A DNA stretch of 64,000 bases, taken from NCBI RefSeq assembly GCF_014651535.1, contig NZ_BMXB01000011.1, positions 1 to 64,000 on the forward strand, read 5' to 3'. This stretch comes from Salinimicrobium marinum. Lineage in GTDB: Bacteria; Bacteroidota; Bacteroidia; Flavobacteriales; Flavobacteriaceae. Both the position numbers and the translations under genes were made by a program. The notes under the pieces were generated by a model that saw only the letters and a program-made list of their open reading frames with translations, was not told the origin of the DNA and ran no database searches. Shown in pieces: positions 1 to 8,114 of the stretch (the stretch's first letter is position 1; the number at the start of each line of letters is the position of its first letter).

Positions 1-23
1 AGCTCAAAAAATCACCCACAAAA

Positions 24-64
24 AAAGCGACCAAGTCAAAAATACTTTTTTGCTTGATCGCTTT
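24..64. terminator. Bidirectional hairpin terminator
   Basis: Bases 24-35 and 53-64 can pair as a 12-bp stem with one mismatch. The loop is A-rich then T-rich and can extend the pairing. It probably ends transcription at the left edge of the copper island. Nothing else is visible in bases 1-160. Confidence 0.6.
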
Positions 65-164
65 CATAAAATTACCTCAAAAGAGATAGTTTTTCAGTGC
101 CCTCGAATTTTCGGCTCATTTTTTTATCTTATTTTCTTACAAGAGATATAACAGGTGAAGTTAC

Positions 165-740
165 TTACTTCGAGATCTTCCTCACTGTAGCTGAAGAAAA
201 AAACCACAGCACAAACCCGCTAAGAACGGTTAGCAGCAAGGAGAATGCTTTTAGCAAAAAAATATTGAAATCGCCCCTGCCTTTATCATCCATCGTATGG
301 GTCATCAATAAAAAAATCAATTCAATGACAGTCCCGGTGCCGAACACTTTTAAAAGTGCCATCTTTTGCCGAAACATTTGCCTTCAGGTTTCCATGATTT
401 GGAAAAAAAATTACATAAGCCGTAAGAAACTGGCCCCGGTATTTGTGATGCGCTGTCGTGATCAGGGAAATGTCCTCCACTTTTAATCCATTCAGCATTT
501 TCAGCTACTATTTTCAATGTCTCTTCTTTTGGAATTTGCGCTTATTTCACCAATGCCAGCATTTACTAGCAACTCATTAATGATCCAGTAATGTGGTTTT
601 CCGGAAATGTTATTTAACTGAAGACCTTCACTTGAACCAGGTATAATTTCCGAAGGATTCAAAAGCTCCGCAAAGGAAAACGGATCTTTCTGCTCTTTTT
701 TAAATTAATCAATTTGCATCTCATCAAGAAGTTTACCGGT
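165..740 (-). pseudogene. Frameshifted PepSY-type membrane protein remnant
   Basis: Reading the minus strand in shifting frames gives one coherent protein that no single frame encodes. Early on it reads DPFSFAELLNP and KPHYWIINELLVNAGIGEI. After a shift it reads AQIPKEETLKIVAENAEW. A second shift gives TTAHHKYRGQF and NHGNLKANVSAKDGTF. A third shift gives LLMTHTMDDKGRGDFN and ends with a membrane helix containing LLTVLSGFVLWFFSS. This order resembles the C-terminal half of the PepSY domain proteins that flavobacteria carry near metal genes; that comparison is from memory. At least three frameshifts and a missing N-terminus make it a pseudogene. It follows directly after copA in the same orientation. 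The plus-strand frame over bases 97-486 is only its shadow. Confidence 0.7.
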
Positions 741-750
741 TTACCAAATG

Positions 751-3700
751 CTATATCTTTGAATTTCTAAGCCTCAACGCATTTGCAATCACCGAAACCG
801 AGCTAAAACTCATGGCCAGGGCTGCAATCATTGGGGAAAGCAAAAGTCCGAAAAAAGGATATAAGACCCCTGCTGCGATTGGTATTCCCAGAACATTATA
901 GGCTAGTGCAAAGAAAAGATTCTGTTTAATATTTTTCATCACTTCAGAACTCAAAAGTTTCGCTTTTGCAATTCCCTTAAGGTCTCCTTTCACTAAAGTA
1001 ATTCCGGCGCTTTCTATGGCCACATCTGTACCGGTTCCCATGGCAATACCTATATCTGCCTGTGCCAGTGCCGGGGCATCATTGATACCGTCACCCGCCA
1101 TCGCTACTTTTCTGCCTTCGGCTTGCAGCCTTTTCACCTCTTCCTGTTTATCCTGTGGCAGCATTTGTGCTTTAAACCCATCAAGATTCAGGGTATCACT
1201 TACCGCTTTAGCTGTATTTTCGTTATCTCCGGTTAACATGATCACCTTAAGGCCTTTTTCCTGAAGTTCACGAATGGCCTCTTTGCTGGATTCCTTGATC
1301 TTATCTGAAATCACCACAAAACCAATGGCTGTTCTTCCCTCTGCCAGGTATGAAACAGTTTTTCCTTTTTCCTGCTCCTTTCTCACTTCCTCTTTCAAAT
1401 CGTCTGAAATCTTAGCTCCAACCTGCTCCATCAGCTTTTCGTTCCCCAATGCTAGCTTTTTTCCCTGCAGTTGTGCGGTGACACCTTTTCCGGTAACCGA
1501 TTCGAAATTACCAACAGGCTTCACTTCGACTTTTTTCTCTTCGGAAAATCGTAAAGTAGCCTGTGCCAAAGGATGTTCACTACTGCTGTTCAAGGAAGCG
1601 ATTCTCTGAAGGATTTCCTCTTCAGAATATTCCGAAGTGCCACTTACAATTTTCTCCACAGAAGGTTTTCCTTCTGTAACAGTTCCCGTTTTATCAATAA
1701 TCACCACATCGATCTTATTGAATTTCTCGAGCGCTTCCGCATTTTTGATCAACACACCTGATTGTGCACCTTTACCCACTCCAACCATTACAGACATGGG
1801 CGTGGCCAGTCCCAGGGCACAGGGACACGCAATGATAAGGACAGCAATGGCATTAACCAGGGCGTAGACATATGAAGGCTCGGGGCCATAGATAGCCCAG
1901 ACAATAAATGTGATCACTGAAATAACTACCACAATCGGAACAAAATATGCCGCAATCCTGTCAGCCAGTTTTTGAATAGGTGCTCTGGACCTGCTGGCGG
2001 AATTTACCATTTCTATGATTTGTGCAAGCAGGGTTTCAGAACCTACTTTTTCAGCAGTCATGATAAAGGTTTTATTTCCGTTGATGGTTCCTGAACTTAC
2101 TTTATGTCCTTCTGACTTATCCACCGGAATCGGCTCTCCCGAAATCATCGACTCGTCTATGGTACTCGCACCTTCTTTGATGCTCCCATCCACCGGAACT
2201 TTTTCTCCCGGTTTCACCCTCAGTAGATCCCCTTTTTTAATATCATTAATGGCTACGACCTGCTCTTTTCCATCAACAATCCTGGTAGCTTTGTTGGGAG
2301 CCAGTTTCAGAAGTTCCTTGATAGCTGTATTTGTTCTGCCGTGCGCACGAGCTTCCAGCACCTGACCCAGCAATACCAGCGTCAAAATGACTGTTGCAGC
2401 CTCAATGTAAGCGTGAACAGTGCCATCATGGGTTTTGAATTGCGCCGGAAATACATCCGGAAAAAGTAATCCCGCCACACTGAAAAGCCATGCCACGCCG
2501 GCTCCAATCCCAATAAGGGTAAACATGTTCAGGTTCCATGTTTTAATTGAACGGTAAGCCCGTTCAAAAAACATCCAAGTTGCATAAAACACCACCGGAA
2601 GAGATAATACCAGTTGTACCCAATTCCAGTATTTCCAAGACATGATCTCCAGCAACGGATTATTCGCCAGCATTTCGGACATGGCGATAAAAAAGATGGG
2701 AATTGTAAAAGCAGTGGCAATCTTCAACTTTCGAAGAAGCTTCATATAGGTTTTATCCTCAACTTCCTCATTGGCTTCAACTGGAATAAGATCCATCCCA
2801 CAGATAGGGCAATCGCCCGGTTCAGCCTGTACTACTTCGGGGTGCATGGGGCAGGTATATTCAGATTCTGTATTTGATGCAGCAGGGGCCTCTACAAGGT
2901 CCATTCCGCAAACAGGGCAATCTCCGGGTTTATCATACGTCTTATCGCCTTCGCAGTGCATAGGGCAATAAAAAACTCCCGAGCCGGTCGCTGCGGATTT
3001 CTTTTCAGGTTTTGCTTTTTCCCCCTGTACCCCGATAGTATAAGTTCCGCCGTTCTCTTCCAGTTTTTTCTGAAAAGTCTCCATCGGAATATGTTTCTCC
3101 ATTTCGATCTCAGCCTCCCCTTTTTCAAGGTTCACCTCAACCTTAGAAACACCCTCTACTTCAGCTAATGTTTTCTCAACGTGCGACCGGCACCCATTGC
3201 AGGTCATGCCGTGGACCGCATAGGTATGCTTCATTCCTTCACCTTTCCCAAAGTCTGGAGCTTTGGAAAAGTTATCCGGCTCCGTAGCAGCTTCAATAGA
3301 ATAAGTTCCGCCATTTATAGCCAAAGCTTCCTGAAATCTTTCTATCGGAATATGTTTCTCCATTAGGATCTCAGCCTCCCCTTTTTCAAGGTTCACCTCA
3401 ACCTTAGAAACACCCTCTACTTCAGCTAATGTTTTCTCAACGTGCGACCGGCACCCATTGCAGGTCATGCCGTGGACCGCATAGGTATGCTTCATTCCTT
3501 CACCTTTTCCAAATTCTGGAGCTTTGGAAAAGTTATCCGGCTCCGTAGCAGCTTCAATAGAATAAATTCCGCCATCTTCAGCCAAAGCTTCCTGAAATCT
3601 TTCTATCGGAATATGTTTCTCCATTTGGATCTCAGCCTCTCCTTTTTCAAGGTTCACCTCAACATTGGAAACACCCTCCACTTCAGCTAATGTTTTCTCA

Positions 3701-3756
3701 ACGTGCGACCGGCACCCATTGCAGGTCATGCCGTGAATTATATAAGTATGCTTCAT
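751..3756 (-). CDS. copA: Copper-exporting P1B-type ATPase with three HMA domains
   Basis: Pumps Cu(I) (or Ag(I)) out of the cytosol using ATP. From the N-terminus there are three HMA domains, each with GMTCNGC (near residues 10, 97 and 184). Two short heavy-metal-binding modules follow, of the form CPMH...GDCPxCGMDL (near 264-290 and 302-325). The ATPase core comes next: membrane helices, SGEP, the CPC metal site (near 644), the phosphorylation motif DKTGT (near 688), SEHPLA, TGDN and GDGINDAPALAQADIG. At about 1000 residues it is longer than usual because of the extra HMA copies. The ATG at 3756 is chosen because the repeat unit begins there; ATG 3762 is an equally possible start. No clear ribosome binding site is seen. 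It lies downstream of an AraC-type regulator in a copper island. Copper is inferred from CPC and context; silver is possible. Confidence 0.95.
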   Translation of the reverse strand: MKHTYIIHGMTCNGCRSHVEKTLAEVEGVSNVEVNLEKGEAEIQMEKHIPIERFQEALAEDGGIYSIEAATEPDNFSKAPEFGKGEGMKHTYAVHGMTCNGCRSHVEKTLAEVEGVSKVEVNLEKGEAEILMEKHIPIERFQEALAINGGTYSIEAATEPDNFSKAPDFGKGEGMKHTYAVHGMTCNGCRSHVEKTLAEVEGVSKVEVNLEKGEAEIEMEKHIPMETFQKKLEENGGTYTIGVQGEKAKPEKKSAATGSGVFYCPMHCEGDKTYDKPGDCPVCGMDLVEAPAASNTESEYTCPMHPEVVQAEPGDCPICGMDLIPVEANEEVEDKTYMKLLRKLKIATAFTIPIFFIAMSEMLANNPLLEIMSWKYWNWVQLVLSLPVVFYATWMFFERAYRSIKTWNLNMFTLIGIGAGVAWLFSVAGLLFPDVFPAQFKTHDGTVHAYIEAATVILTLVLLGQVLEARAHGRTNTAIKELLKLAPNKATRIVDGKEQVVAINDIKKGDLLRVKPGEKVPVDGSIKEGASTIDESMISGEPIPVDKSEGHKVSSGTINGNKTFIMTAEKVGSETLLAQIIEMVNSASRSRAPIQKLADRIAAYFVPIVVVISVITFIVWAIYGPEPSYVYALVNAIAVLIIACPCALGLATPMSVMVGVGKGAQSGVLIKNAEALEKFNKIDVVIIDKTGTVTEGKPSVEKIVSGTSEYSEEEILQRIASLNSSSEHPLAQATLRFSEEKKVEVKPVGNFESVTGKGVTAQLQGKKLALGNEKLMEQVGAKISDDLKEEVRKEQEKGKTVSYLAEGRTAIGFVVISDKIKESSKEAIRELQEKGLKVIMLTGDNENTAKAVSDTLNLDGFKAQMLPQDKQEEVKRLQAEGRKVAMAGDGINDAPALAQADIGIAMGTGTDVAIESAGITLVKGDLKGIAKAKLLSSEVMKNIKQNLFFALAYNVLGIPIAAGVLYPFFGLLLSPMIAALAMSFSSVSVIANALRLRNSKI
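3030..3756 (-). repeat. In-gene tandem repeat of the HMA domain, 261-bp unit
   Basis: The 5' part of copA holds two full 261-bp (87-codon) units, starting at 3756 and 3495, and a partial third from 3234. The copies are almost identical in DNA, including the linker that encodes TEPDNFSKAP. Differences are a handful of bases, for example the codon after EAEI. Such identity at DNA level indicates recent duplication or ongoing gene conversion. Confidence 0.92.
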
Positions 3757-3833
3757 TGTCATTATCTTTAAATACAAATTTCAGAAAAGAAGATCATAAA
3801 GCATTGTACAATTATGGAAGCTTTTGGTACAAT

Positions 3834-4394
3834 TCAGACTTCATCAAGGGGCTTCCGCTTTTTTTCCTTTACCTGCCGGAAATGGGTTGGTGTGAGTCCG
3901 GTGACTTTTTTGAACTGCTTACTCAAGTGAGAGACACTGCTGTAATTAAGTTCGTCTGCAATTTCGCTTAAAGAAAGTTCATCGTAAACCAGCAATTCCT
4001 TTACTCTCTCTATCTTTTGAGCAATATAATATTGCTCTATTGTCACCCCCTGAACTTCTGAAAAAAGGTTGCTTAGATAAGAATAATCAGCGTGTAATTT
4101 TTCTGAAATGTAGGTCGAAAGATTTGTTTTTATCTGTTCCTCCTGATGGTGTACCAGCTCTACAACAGCATTTTTAATCTGTTCGATCCAGCGGCTCTTC
4201 TTGTCGCTGATAAGTTGAAAACCAAGTTGGCTCAAGACTTCGTTCAATGCCTCTTTTTCCTCTTCATTCATGTCGTCTGAGATCTCCACCTCTCCCAGTT
4301 CTACTGAAACAGGATGAAGCCCGAATTTTTTAAGTTCAGATTGCACCACCATAATGCAGCGGTTACAAACCATATTTTTGATGTATAATTTCAT
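3834..4394 (-). CDS. AraC-family regulator with N-terminal CxxC metal-binding domain
   Basis: A 186-residue predicted transcription factor. The first 60 or so residues look like a degenerate HMA fold with the metal-type motif NMVCNRC (Cys10, Cys13). The last 80 residues are an AraC helix-turn-helix pair, with LSLSEIADELNYSSVSHLSKQFKKVTGLTP as the signature stretch (split here: LSLSEIADELNYSSVSHL, then SKQFKKVTGLTP). The start at 4394 is preferred because it begins exactly like the paralogue at 6890 and clears the permease stop by 13 bp; a longer frame upstream would overlap it. Position between copA and the permease suggests it senses Cu(I) or Ag(I) directly and controls the neighbouring metal genes. 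This is an inference from the CxxC and the context. Confidence 0.85.
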   Translation of the reverse strand: MKLYIKNMVCNRCIMVVQSELKKFGLHPVSVELGEVEISDDMNEEEKEALNEVLSQLGFQLISDKKSRWIEQIKNAVVELVHHQEEQIKTNLSTYISEKLHADYSYLSNLFSEVQGVTIEQYYIAQKIERVKELLVYDELSLSEIADELNYSSVSHLSKQFKKVTGLTPTHFRQVKEKKRKPLDEV

Positions 4395-4407
4395 TAATCC
4401 GGCATCA

Positions 4408-5754
4408 CTAATTATGTTTTTCATCATTGCTCTTTTGAGAATCCCGCATTTCATCCTGATCCTCCTGTTTGGTATTTTTCAGAAACAACTTTTCCCCGAA
4501 AAAAATTACTGCTATTAAGGCTGCAGAAACAATGATTACCGTAAGATTTGTTTGCGCCCTTACCCAAACAAACCCTATTAGCACGATTGCATCCAGCACA
4601 ATAGCCGTTATCACGATCACCGGGTTCGCTTTCACCTTTTCTTTCATATGACGTAGCACTCCCACGTGGATGATAATGTCCATAATAAGATAAAAAATGG
4701 CTCCCATAGCAGCAATTCCCGAAAGATCAAAAAGCACCGTAAGCGCTATGGCCAGAACAGTAATATACACCAACATATGTTGTTGAATGTTTCCCGGCAT
4801 TCCAAAATGAGAATGTGGAATCAACTTCATATTGGTCAGCATAGCGGTCATTCTTGACACAGCAAAAATACTGAAAATTACACCTGTTATTGTGGCAACA
4901 ATAGCGATTCCCACAGTAAACCATAGACCATAATTTCCATACAGCGGACGCGCTGCTTCTGCCAAAGCGTAATCCTTTGCCTCAATGATCTGCGGAATTT
5001 CAAGGTTTGCTCCCACCGCAAGGGCAGTAATAAAATAGACTACCCCACATAAAACAAGTGACCATATAATTGCACGTCCCACGTTTTTATGAGGTTCTTT
5101 AATCTCTCCTCCACTGTTTGTAATAGTAGTAAACCCTTTATAAGCGAGAATAGCAAGTGCAAGGGAAGCAAGATATTCCATCACACCATTTTCGGGTGCA
5201 GTGGAAGGTAAAGCAGAACCCACTGTAAAATCGGCTGCCCATAAAGCGCCGAGGGCAAAGATGAGGATACCGCCAATTTTAATAGTTGCCGTGGTCATAG
5301 CTGTTTTGCCAATTACCTCATTCCCCAGTATGTTAACAATGAAAGCTCCAACCAACAATCCCACTCCTAACACAGGCACCCAGAAACTATTTTCGCTACC
5401 CTCAAACAACTGCATGGTATAGGTCCCGAAAGTACGGGCCACAAGACTTTCATTCAGAACCATTGAAAATGCCATTAACAAAGCTGCAAAGGCAGTTATA
5501 GTTCCTTTTCCATAGGCCTTTTGAAGAAACATTGCAATTCCTCCTGCCGATGGGTAAGCATGTGCCATTTTAATATATGAATAAGCACTAAAGCCCGAAA
5601 TAATTCCCCCCATAACTACTGCGAGTGCAAAATACTCTCCAGAGAGTTCTGCTATCTGACCCAGCAGAGCAAAAATAGCAGCTCCTATCATTACTCCGGT
5701 TCCCATGGCTACAGCATTCCCAAGGCTAAGGCTGCTCTTCTTGTATTGACTCAT
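4408..5754 (-). CDS. APC-superfamily amino acid permease
   Basis: A 448-residue polytopic inner-membrane protein with about 12 hydrophobic segments. The N-terminal GNAVAMGTGVMIGAAIF is the typical first helix of amino acid-polyamine-organocation transporters, which have a glycine-rich break there. The substrate cannot be read from sequence. It is 13 bp upstream of the AraC-type regulator on the same strand, so they are probably co-transcribed. Its placement inside a copper island is odd: it could import a thiol or histidine-like ligand or amino acids needed under metal stress, or it may simply be a passenger. Confidence 0.85.
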   Translation of the reverse strand: MSQYKKSSLSLGNAVAMGTGVMIGAAIFALLGQIAELSGEYFALAVVMGGIISGFSAYSYIKMAHAYPSAGGIAMFLQKAYGKGTITAFAALLMAFSMVLNESLVARTFGTYTMQLFEGSENSFWVPVLGVGLLVGAFIVNILGNEVIGKTAMTTATIKIGGILIFALGALWAADFTVGSALPSTAPENGVMEYLASLALAILAYKGFTTITNSGGEIKEPHKNVGRAIIWSLVLCGVVYFITALAVGANLEIPQIIEAKDYALAEAARPLYGNYGLWFTVGIAIVATITGVIFSIFAVSRMTAMLTNMKLIPHSHFGMPGNIQQHMLVYITVLAIALTVLFDLSGIAAMGAIFYLIMDIIIHVGVLRHMKEKVKANPVIVITAIVLDAIVLIGFVWVRAQTNLTVIIVSAALIAVIFFGEKLFLKNTKQEDQDEMRDSQKSNDEKHN

Positions 5755-5773
5755 AGATAAAGTTTTTAAAAAA

Positions 5774-5876
5774 AGGCTGTCTAAAAAGCTCCTCTTACGT
5801 CAACCTGTCCCGTAGTTTTAGGTCACTATGGTTTCTGAAAATCAGAATGACAATTTTAAAGCTTATAGACAGCCTC
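5774..5876. repeat. Dispersed palindromic repeat, copy A
   Basis: A 103-bp intergenic element between the permease and the four-helix copper protein. The ends aggctgtct (5774-5782) and agacagcct (5867-5875) form a perfect 9-bp inverted repeat. An inner pair, gtca and tgac, is nested inside. It shares ctaaaaag, atcaacctgtcc-like sequence and attttaaagct with the copies at 7394 and 53071. It looks like a REP or MITE-type element. Confidence 0.75.
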
Positions 5877-5903
5877 CTGAATTTATTTATTTTCGAATAA
5901 TAT

Positions 5904-6230
5904 TTAAGTTAAAAATTTTTCGCAAGCCTCTACACATTCTTTACAGGCCCTGGCACAATCCTTACAATGCTGCGCCTCATGCCTGGAACATTCATCTGCA
6001 CATTTCTGGCAAATCTCTTTGCAATATTTTACCAGACCTTTTAATTCTTCTTTAGGTAGATCTACTGCCAAAGATTGAGCGGTAGCAATACAGGTAGCTG
6101 CACATACTTTATCCAAACGGATACACGGCACCATTTTCTTAACATCATTTTCATCCAGACAGGCATCTGCACAAATATTGCAAGCTGCCGCACAATTGTA
6201 AAACTCTTTAATTAATCCTTCATTTCTCAT
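5904..6230 (-). CDS. Four-helix bundle copper-binding protein (DUF326 / Csp type)
   Basis: A 108-residue protein with 16 cysteines, mostly spaced CxxC or CxxxC along predicted helices, for example CAAACNICADAC near the start and HCKDCARACKECVEAC near the end. This is the pattern of cysteine-rich four-helix bundle proteins that hold many Cu(I) ions inside the bundle. No signal peptide is visible (it begins MRNEGLIKEF), so a cytosolic store is most likely. It sits between the two AraC-type regulators. The length matches the family. The family assignment is firm; storage versus chaperone function is inferred. Confidence 0.9.
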   Translation of the reverse strand: MRNEGLIKEFYNCAAACNICADACLDENDVKKMVPCIRLDKVCAATCIATAQSLAVDLPKEELKGLVKYCKEICQKCADECSRHEAQHCKDCARACKECVEACEKFLT

Positions 6231-6329
6231 AATACATTTTCTTTTAATTTCTAATTAATTTCAATGGAAATTACCTAATAATCAGTAAAATGTATTCCTT
6301 TATTTTAGAATAAAATGATGGAATTATAT

Positions 6330-6890
6330 TTAAAGAGTGTTAATTCCGACTCGGGATCTAATATGCTTTTTTTGATAGGCAAGGGGTGTGTAGCCGGTTT
6401 CTTTCTTGAATTTGGAACAAAAATAGCTCACGCTTTTATAGCCAATTTCAGCAGCAATTTCATTTATATTGAGCTCCCCGTATTCGAGTAATTCTTTGGC
6501 TCTTTCCAACTTCAGGTCACTTCGAAACTTCTCAATACTCATTCCTTCAGATTTTTTGAACAACGAACTCAAAAAAGAGTAATCGTACATTAAAGACCCG
6601 GCAAGAATTTCAGACAAACGTTTATCTGGAGTGATATCAGTTTCATAGACCTCCTTTATGATAAGGGATTTCATCTTATTGATGAGCTTATCATATTTAT
6701 CATCGATTACCTCAAAACCAATTTTTAAAAATTCAAGCTTAAGTTCCTCCAGGGCGGTTTTGCTCATACTGTTTTCCAGCGCTACTTCTCCAAGTGTGAT
6801 GGTTTTATATGATATTCCCAGACGATCCATGATCTCTGTTACCGCAATTATACAGCGGTCACAAACCATGTTTTTGACGTGAATTTTCAT
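6330..6890 (-). CDS. AraC-family regulator with N-terminal CxxC domain (paralogue)
   Basis: A 186-residue paralogue of the regulator at 3834-4394, with the same architecture and nearly the same length. The N-terminus MKIHVKNMVCDRC gives Cys10 and Cys13. The C-terminal AraC helix-turn-helix includes LNINEIAAEIGYKSVSYFC and FKKETGYTP. The ATG at 6890 aligns with the paralogue's start; a longer frame to 6938 would overlap the upstream DUF305 gene. It follows DUF305 and probably belongs to the efflux operon, while its paralogue sits next to copA. The two may split control of export from the cytosol and export from the periplasm (inference). Confidence 0.85.
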   Translation of the reverse strand: MKIHVKNMVCDRCIIAVTEIMDRLGISYKTITLGEVALENSMSKTALEELKLEFLKIGFEVIDDKYDKLINKMKSLIIKEVYETDITPDKRLSEILAGSLMYDYSFLSSLFKKSEGMSIEKFRSDLKLERAKELLEYGELNINEIAAEIGYKSVSYFCSKFKKETGYTPLAYQKKHIRSRVGINTL

Positions 6891-6924
6891 TCTTAGGGTT
6901 TTAAACTTTGTTCTTAATGGTTTT

Positions 6925-7365
6925 TTACATCCTCTCAAGGATCTTTTTCATTTGGGCAATCTCCTCTTTCTGAGATTTAATTATTTCTTCGGCTAACTTC
7001 TGTACTTCAGGATCACTCAAATCTGCTTCTTCACTTACCAGAATAGCGGAAGAATGGTGCGGGATCATAGAATGCATAAACCCCTTATCCTCTATCATTG
7101 TCTGATTCCGCTCTAAAACAAAAGCTCCTATAAATGCCAGCACACTCACAATAACAATAGCTGCATTTTTTGCTGTGTTTTTATACATTTTACTCATAAA
7201 TCCAAACATGATCAACGCCATGGGAGCAACCATAAGCACCGTCATATAAAACCGGTTCAAGTTTAAATAAGCATGATCAAAAGAGGCTACATTCAAGTAC
7301 ATCACTACGTACATTACGATAAATGATGCTCCTAACATTAAAAGAAATCTGCTATACATTTTCAT
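6925..7365 (-). CDS. Membrane-anchored DUF305 protein
   Basis: A 146-residue protein. About the first 85 residues hold three hydrophobic segments. The remainder is a DUF305 region with FMHSMIPHHSSAILVSEEA, whose HH and nearby Met/His residues are typical of this ferritin-like helical family. DUF305 proteins recur in copper and silver resistance loci of Bacteroidetes, and a periplasmic metal-handling role is inferred. It is transcribed with the DUF3347 gene upstream, from which copy B of the dispersed repeat separates it. Confidence 0.85.
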   Translation of the reverse strand: MKMYSRFLLMLGASFIVMYVVMYLNVASFDHAYLNLNRFYMTVLMVAPMALIMFGFMSKMYKNTAKNAAIVIVSVLAFIGAFVLERNQTMIEDKGFMHSMIPHHSSAILVSEEADLSDPEVQKLAEEIIKSQKEEIAQMKKILERM

Positions 7366-7393
7366 ATGATAGTTATTGGTTGGCAGTAAAAGA

Positions 7394-7468
7394 AGCTGCC
7401 TAAAAAGTTATAACATCAACCTGTCCAAGAGCCTTGGGGGATGATGTCAAAAGCCTTTCCAGGCAGCC
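7394..7468. repeat. Dispersed palindromic repeat, copy B
   Basis: A 75-bp shorter copy between the DUF305 and DUF3347 genes. The ends gctgcct (7395-7401) and aggcagc (7461-7467) are a perfect 7-bp inverted pair. It shares atcaacctgtcc with copy A and ctttccaggcagcc with copy C. Confidence 0.7.
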
Positions 7469-7475
7469 GGTTTCT

Positions 7476-8066
7476 TTATTGTATGGTTTCCCTTACACTT
7501 CCGCACTTCAGCATTTTGTCACCGTAATACGGATTCCTGATTTCTTCGGAAGAAGACAACCACGATCCTCCATTACCTTCAAAAGCCATTGGGCAGTATT
7601 GCTTGTAGATCTCTCCTGAAGCCAAAGCTCCTGAAACCATTTGCTCCACTCCCGAAGAAAGCTCTAAAAACGCAGTTCTCTGCACGTTAATATCACTGCT
7701 TCCGGCGATAGTTCGTGCAGAACTCAGCACCTCCTCATTGGCTTCAGCCTCTTCAAGGGAAGAAACCAGCATTTCCCCTCCCTTCTGGGCTTCTTCGGAA
7801 TTTGTGTTTACCAATGCCGATTTAATATGCTGATAATGTTCATATACCGAAGCTATTTTTTCATCCTCAAATTCAAGGCTGCCCATCTGCTGTCCGTCGT
7901 CAAGATTTCCGTCATGGTTGCTCATATGGTCATCGTGCCCTTCTTCAGGCATCCTTGTGTCATTTTGCATTGGTGGCTGATCTGTTCCTTCGGTTTGATT
8001 TTCTTTGCAGGACACCAGGGTTAACATTCCCATTACTGCTACTGCTACTAATTTCACTTTTTTCAT
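7476..8066 (-). CDS. DUF3347-type periplasmic copper lipoprotein
   Basis: A 196-residue predicted lipoprotein with signal peptide and lipobox LTLVSC (Cys20). A His/Met-rich linker follows (EEGHDDHMSNHDGN, residues 41-54). The DUF3347 region covers roughly 65-190. It ends with YCPMAF, then WLSSSEEIRNPYYGDKML and KCG, a block found almost word for word at the C-terminus of the adaptor encoded upstream. The protein therefore resembles a free copy of the adaptor's C-terminal domain. It may pass metal to the efflux pump, as CusF does in Proteobacteria. The family is clear; the handover role is inferred. Confidence 0.85.
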   Translation of the reverse strand: MKKVKLVAVAVMGMLTLVSCKENQTEGTDQPPMQNDTRMPEEGHDDHMSNHDGNLDDGQQMGSLEFEDEKIASVYEHYQHIKSALVNTNSEEAQKGGEMLVSSLEEAEANEEVLSSARTIAGSSDINVQRTAFLELSSGVEQMVSGALASGEIYKQYCPMAFEGNGGSWLSSSEEIRNPYYGDKMLKCGSVRETIQ

Positions 8067-8114
8067 TTCAAATTTGATTTAATTACTATTGATTTAACTT
8101 AGTTGTTTATTAAT

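Noticed and set aside
97-486. Plus-strand 129-codon frame
   Set aside because: It covers the minus-strand PepSY remnant, has no family features and no start signal; it is an antisense shadow.
1016-3690. Many plus-strand frames of 60-116 codons inside copA
   Set aside because: They repeat with the HMA duplication and encode no plausible protein; they mirror a conserved gene.
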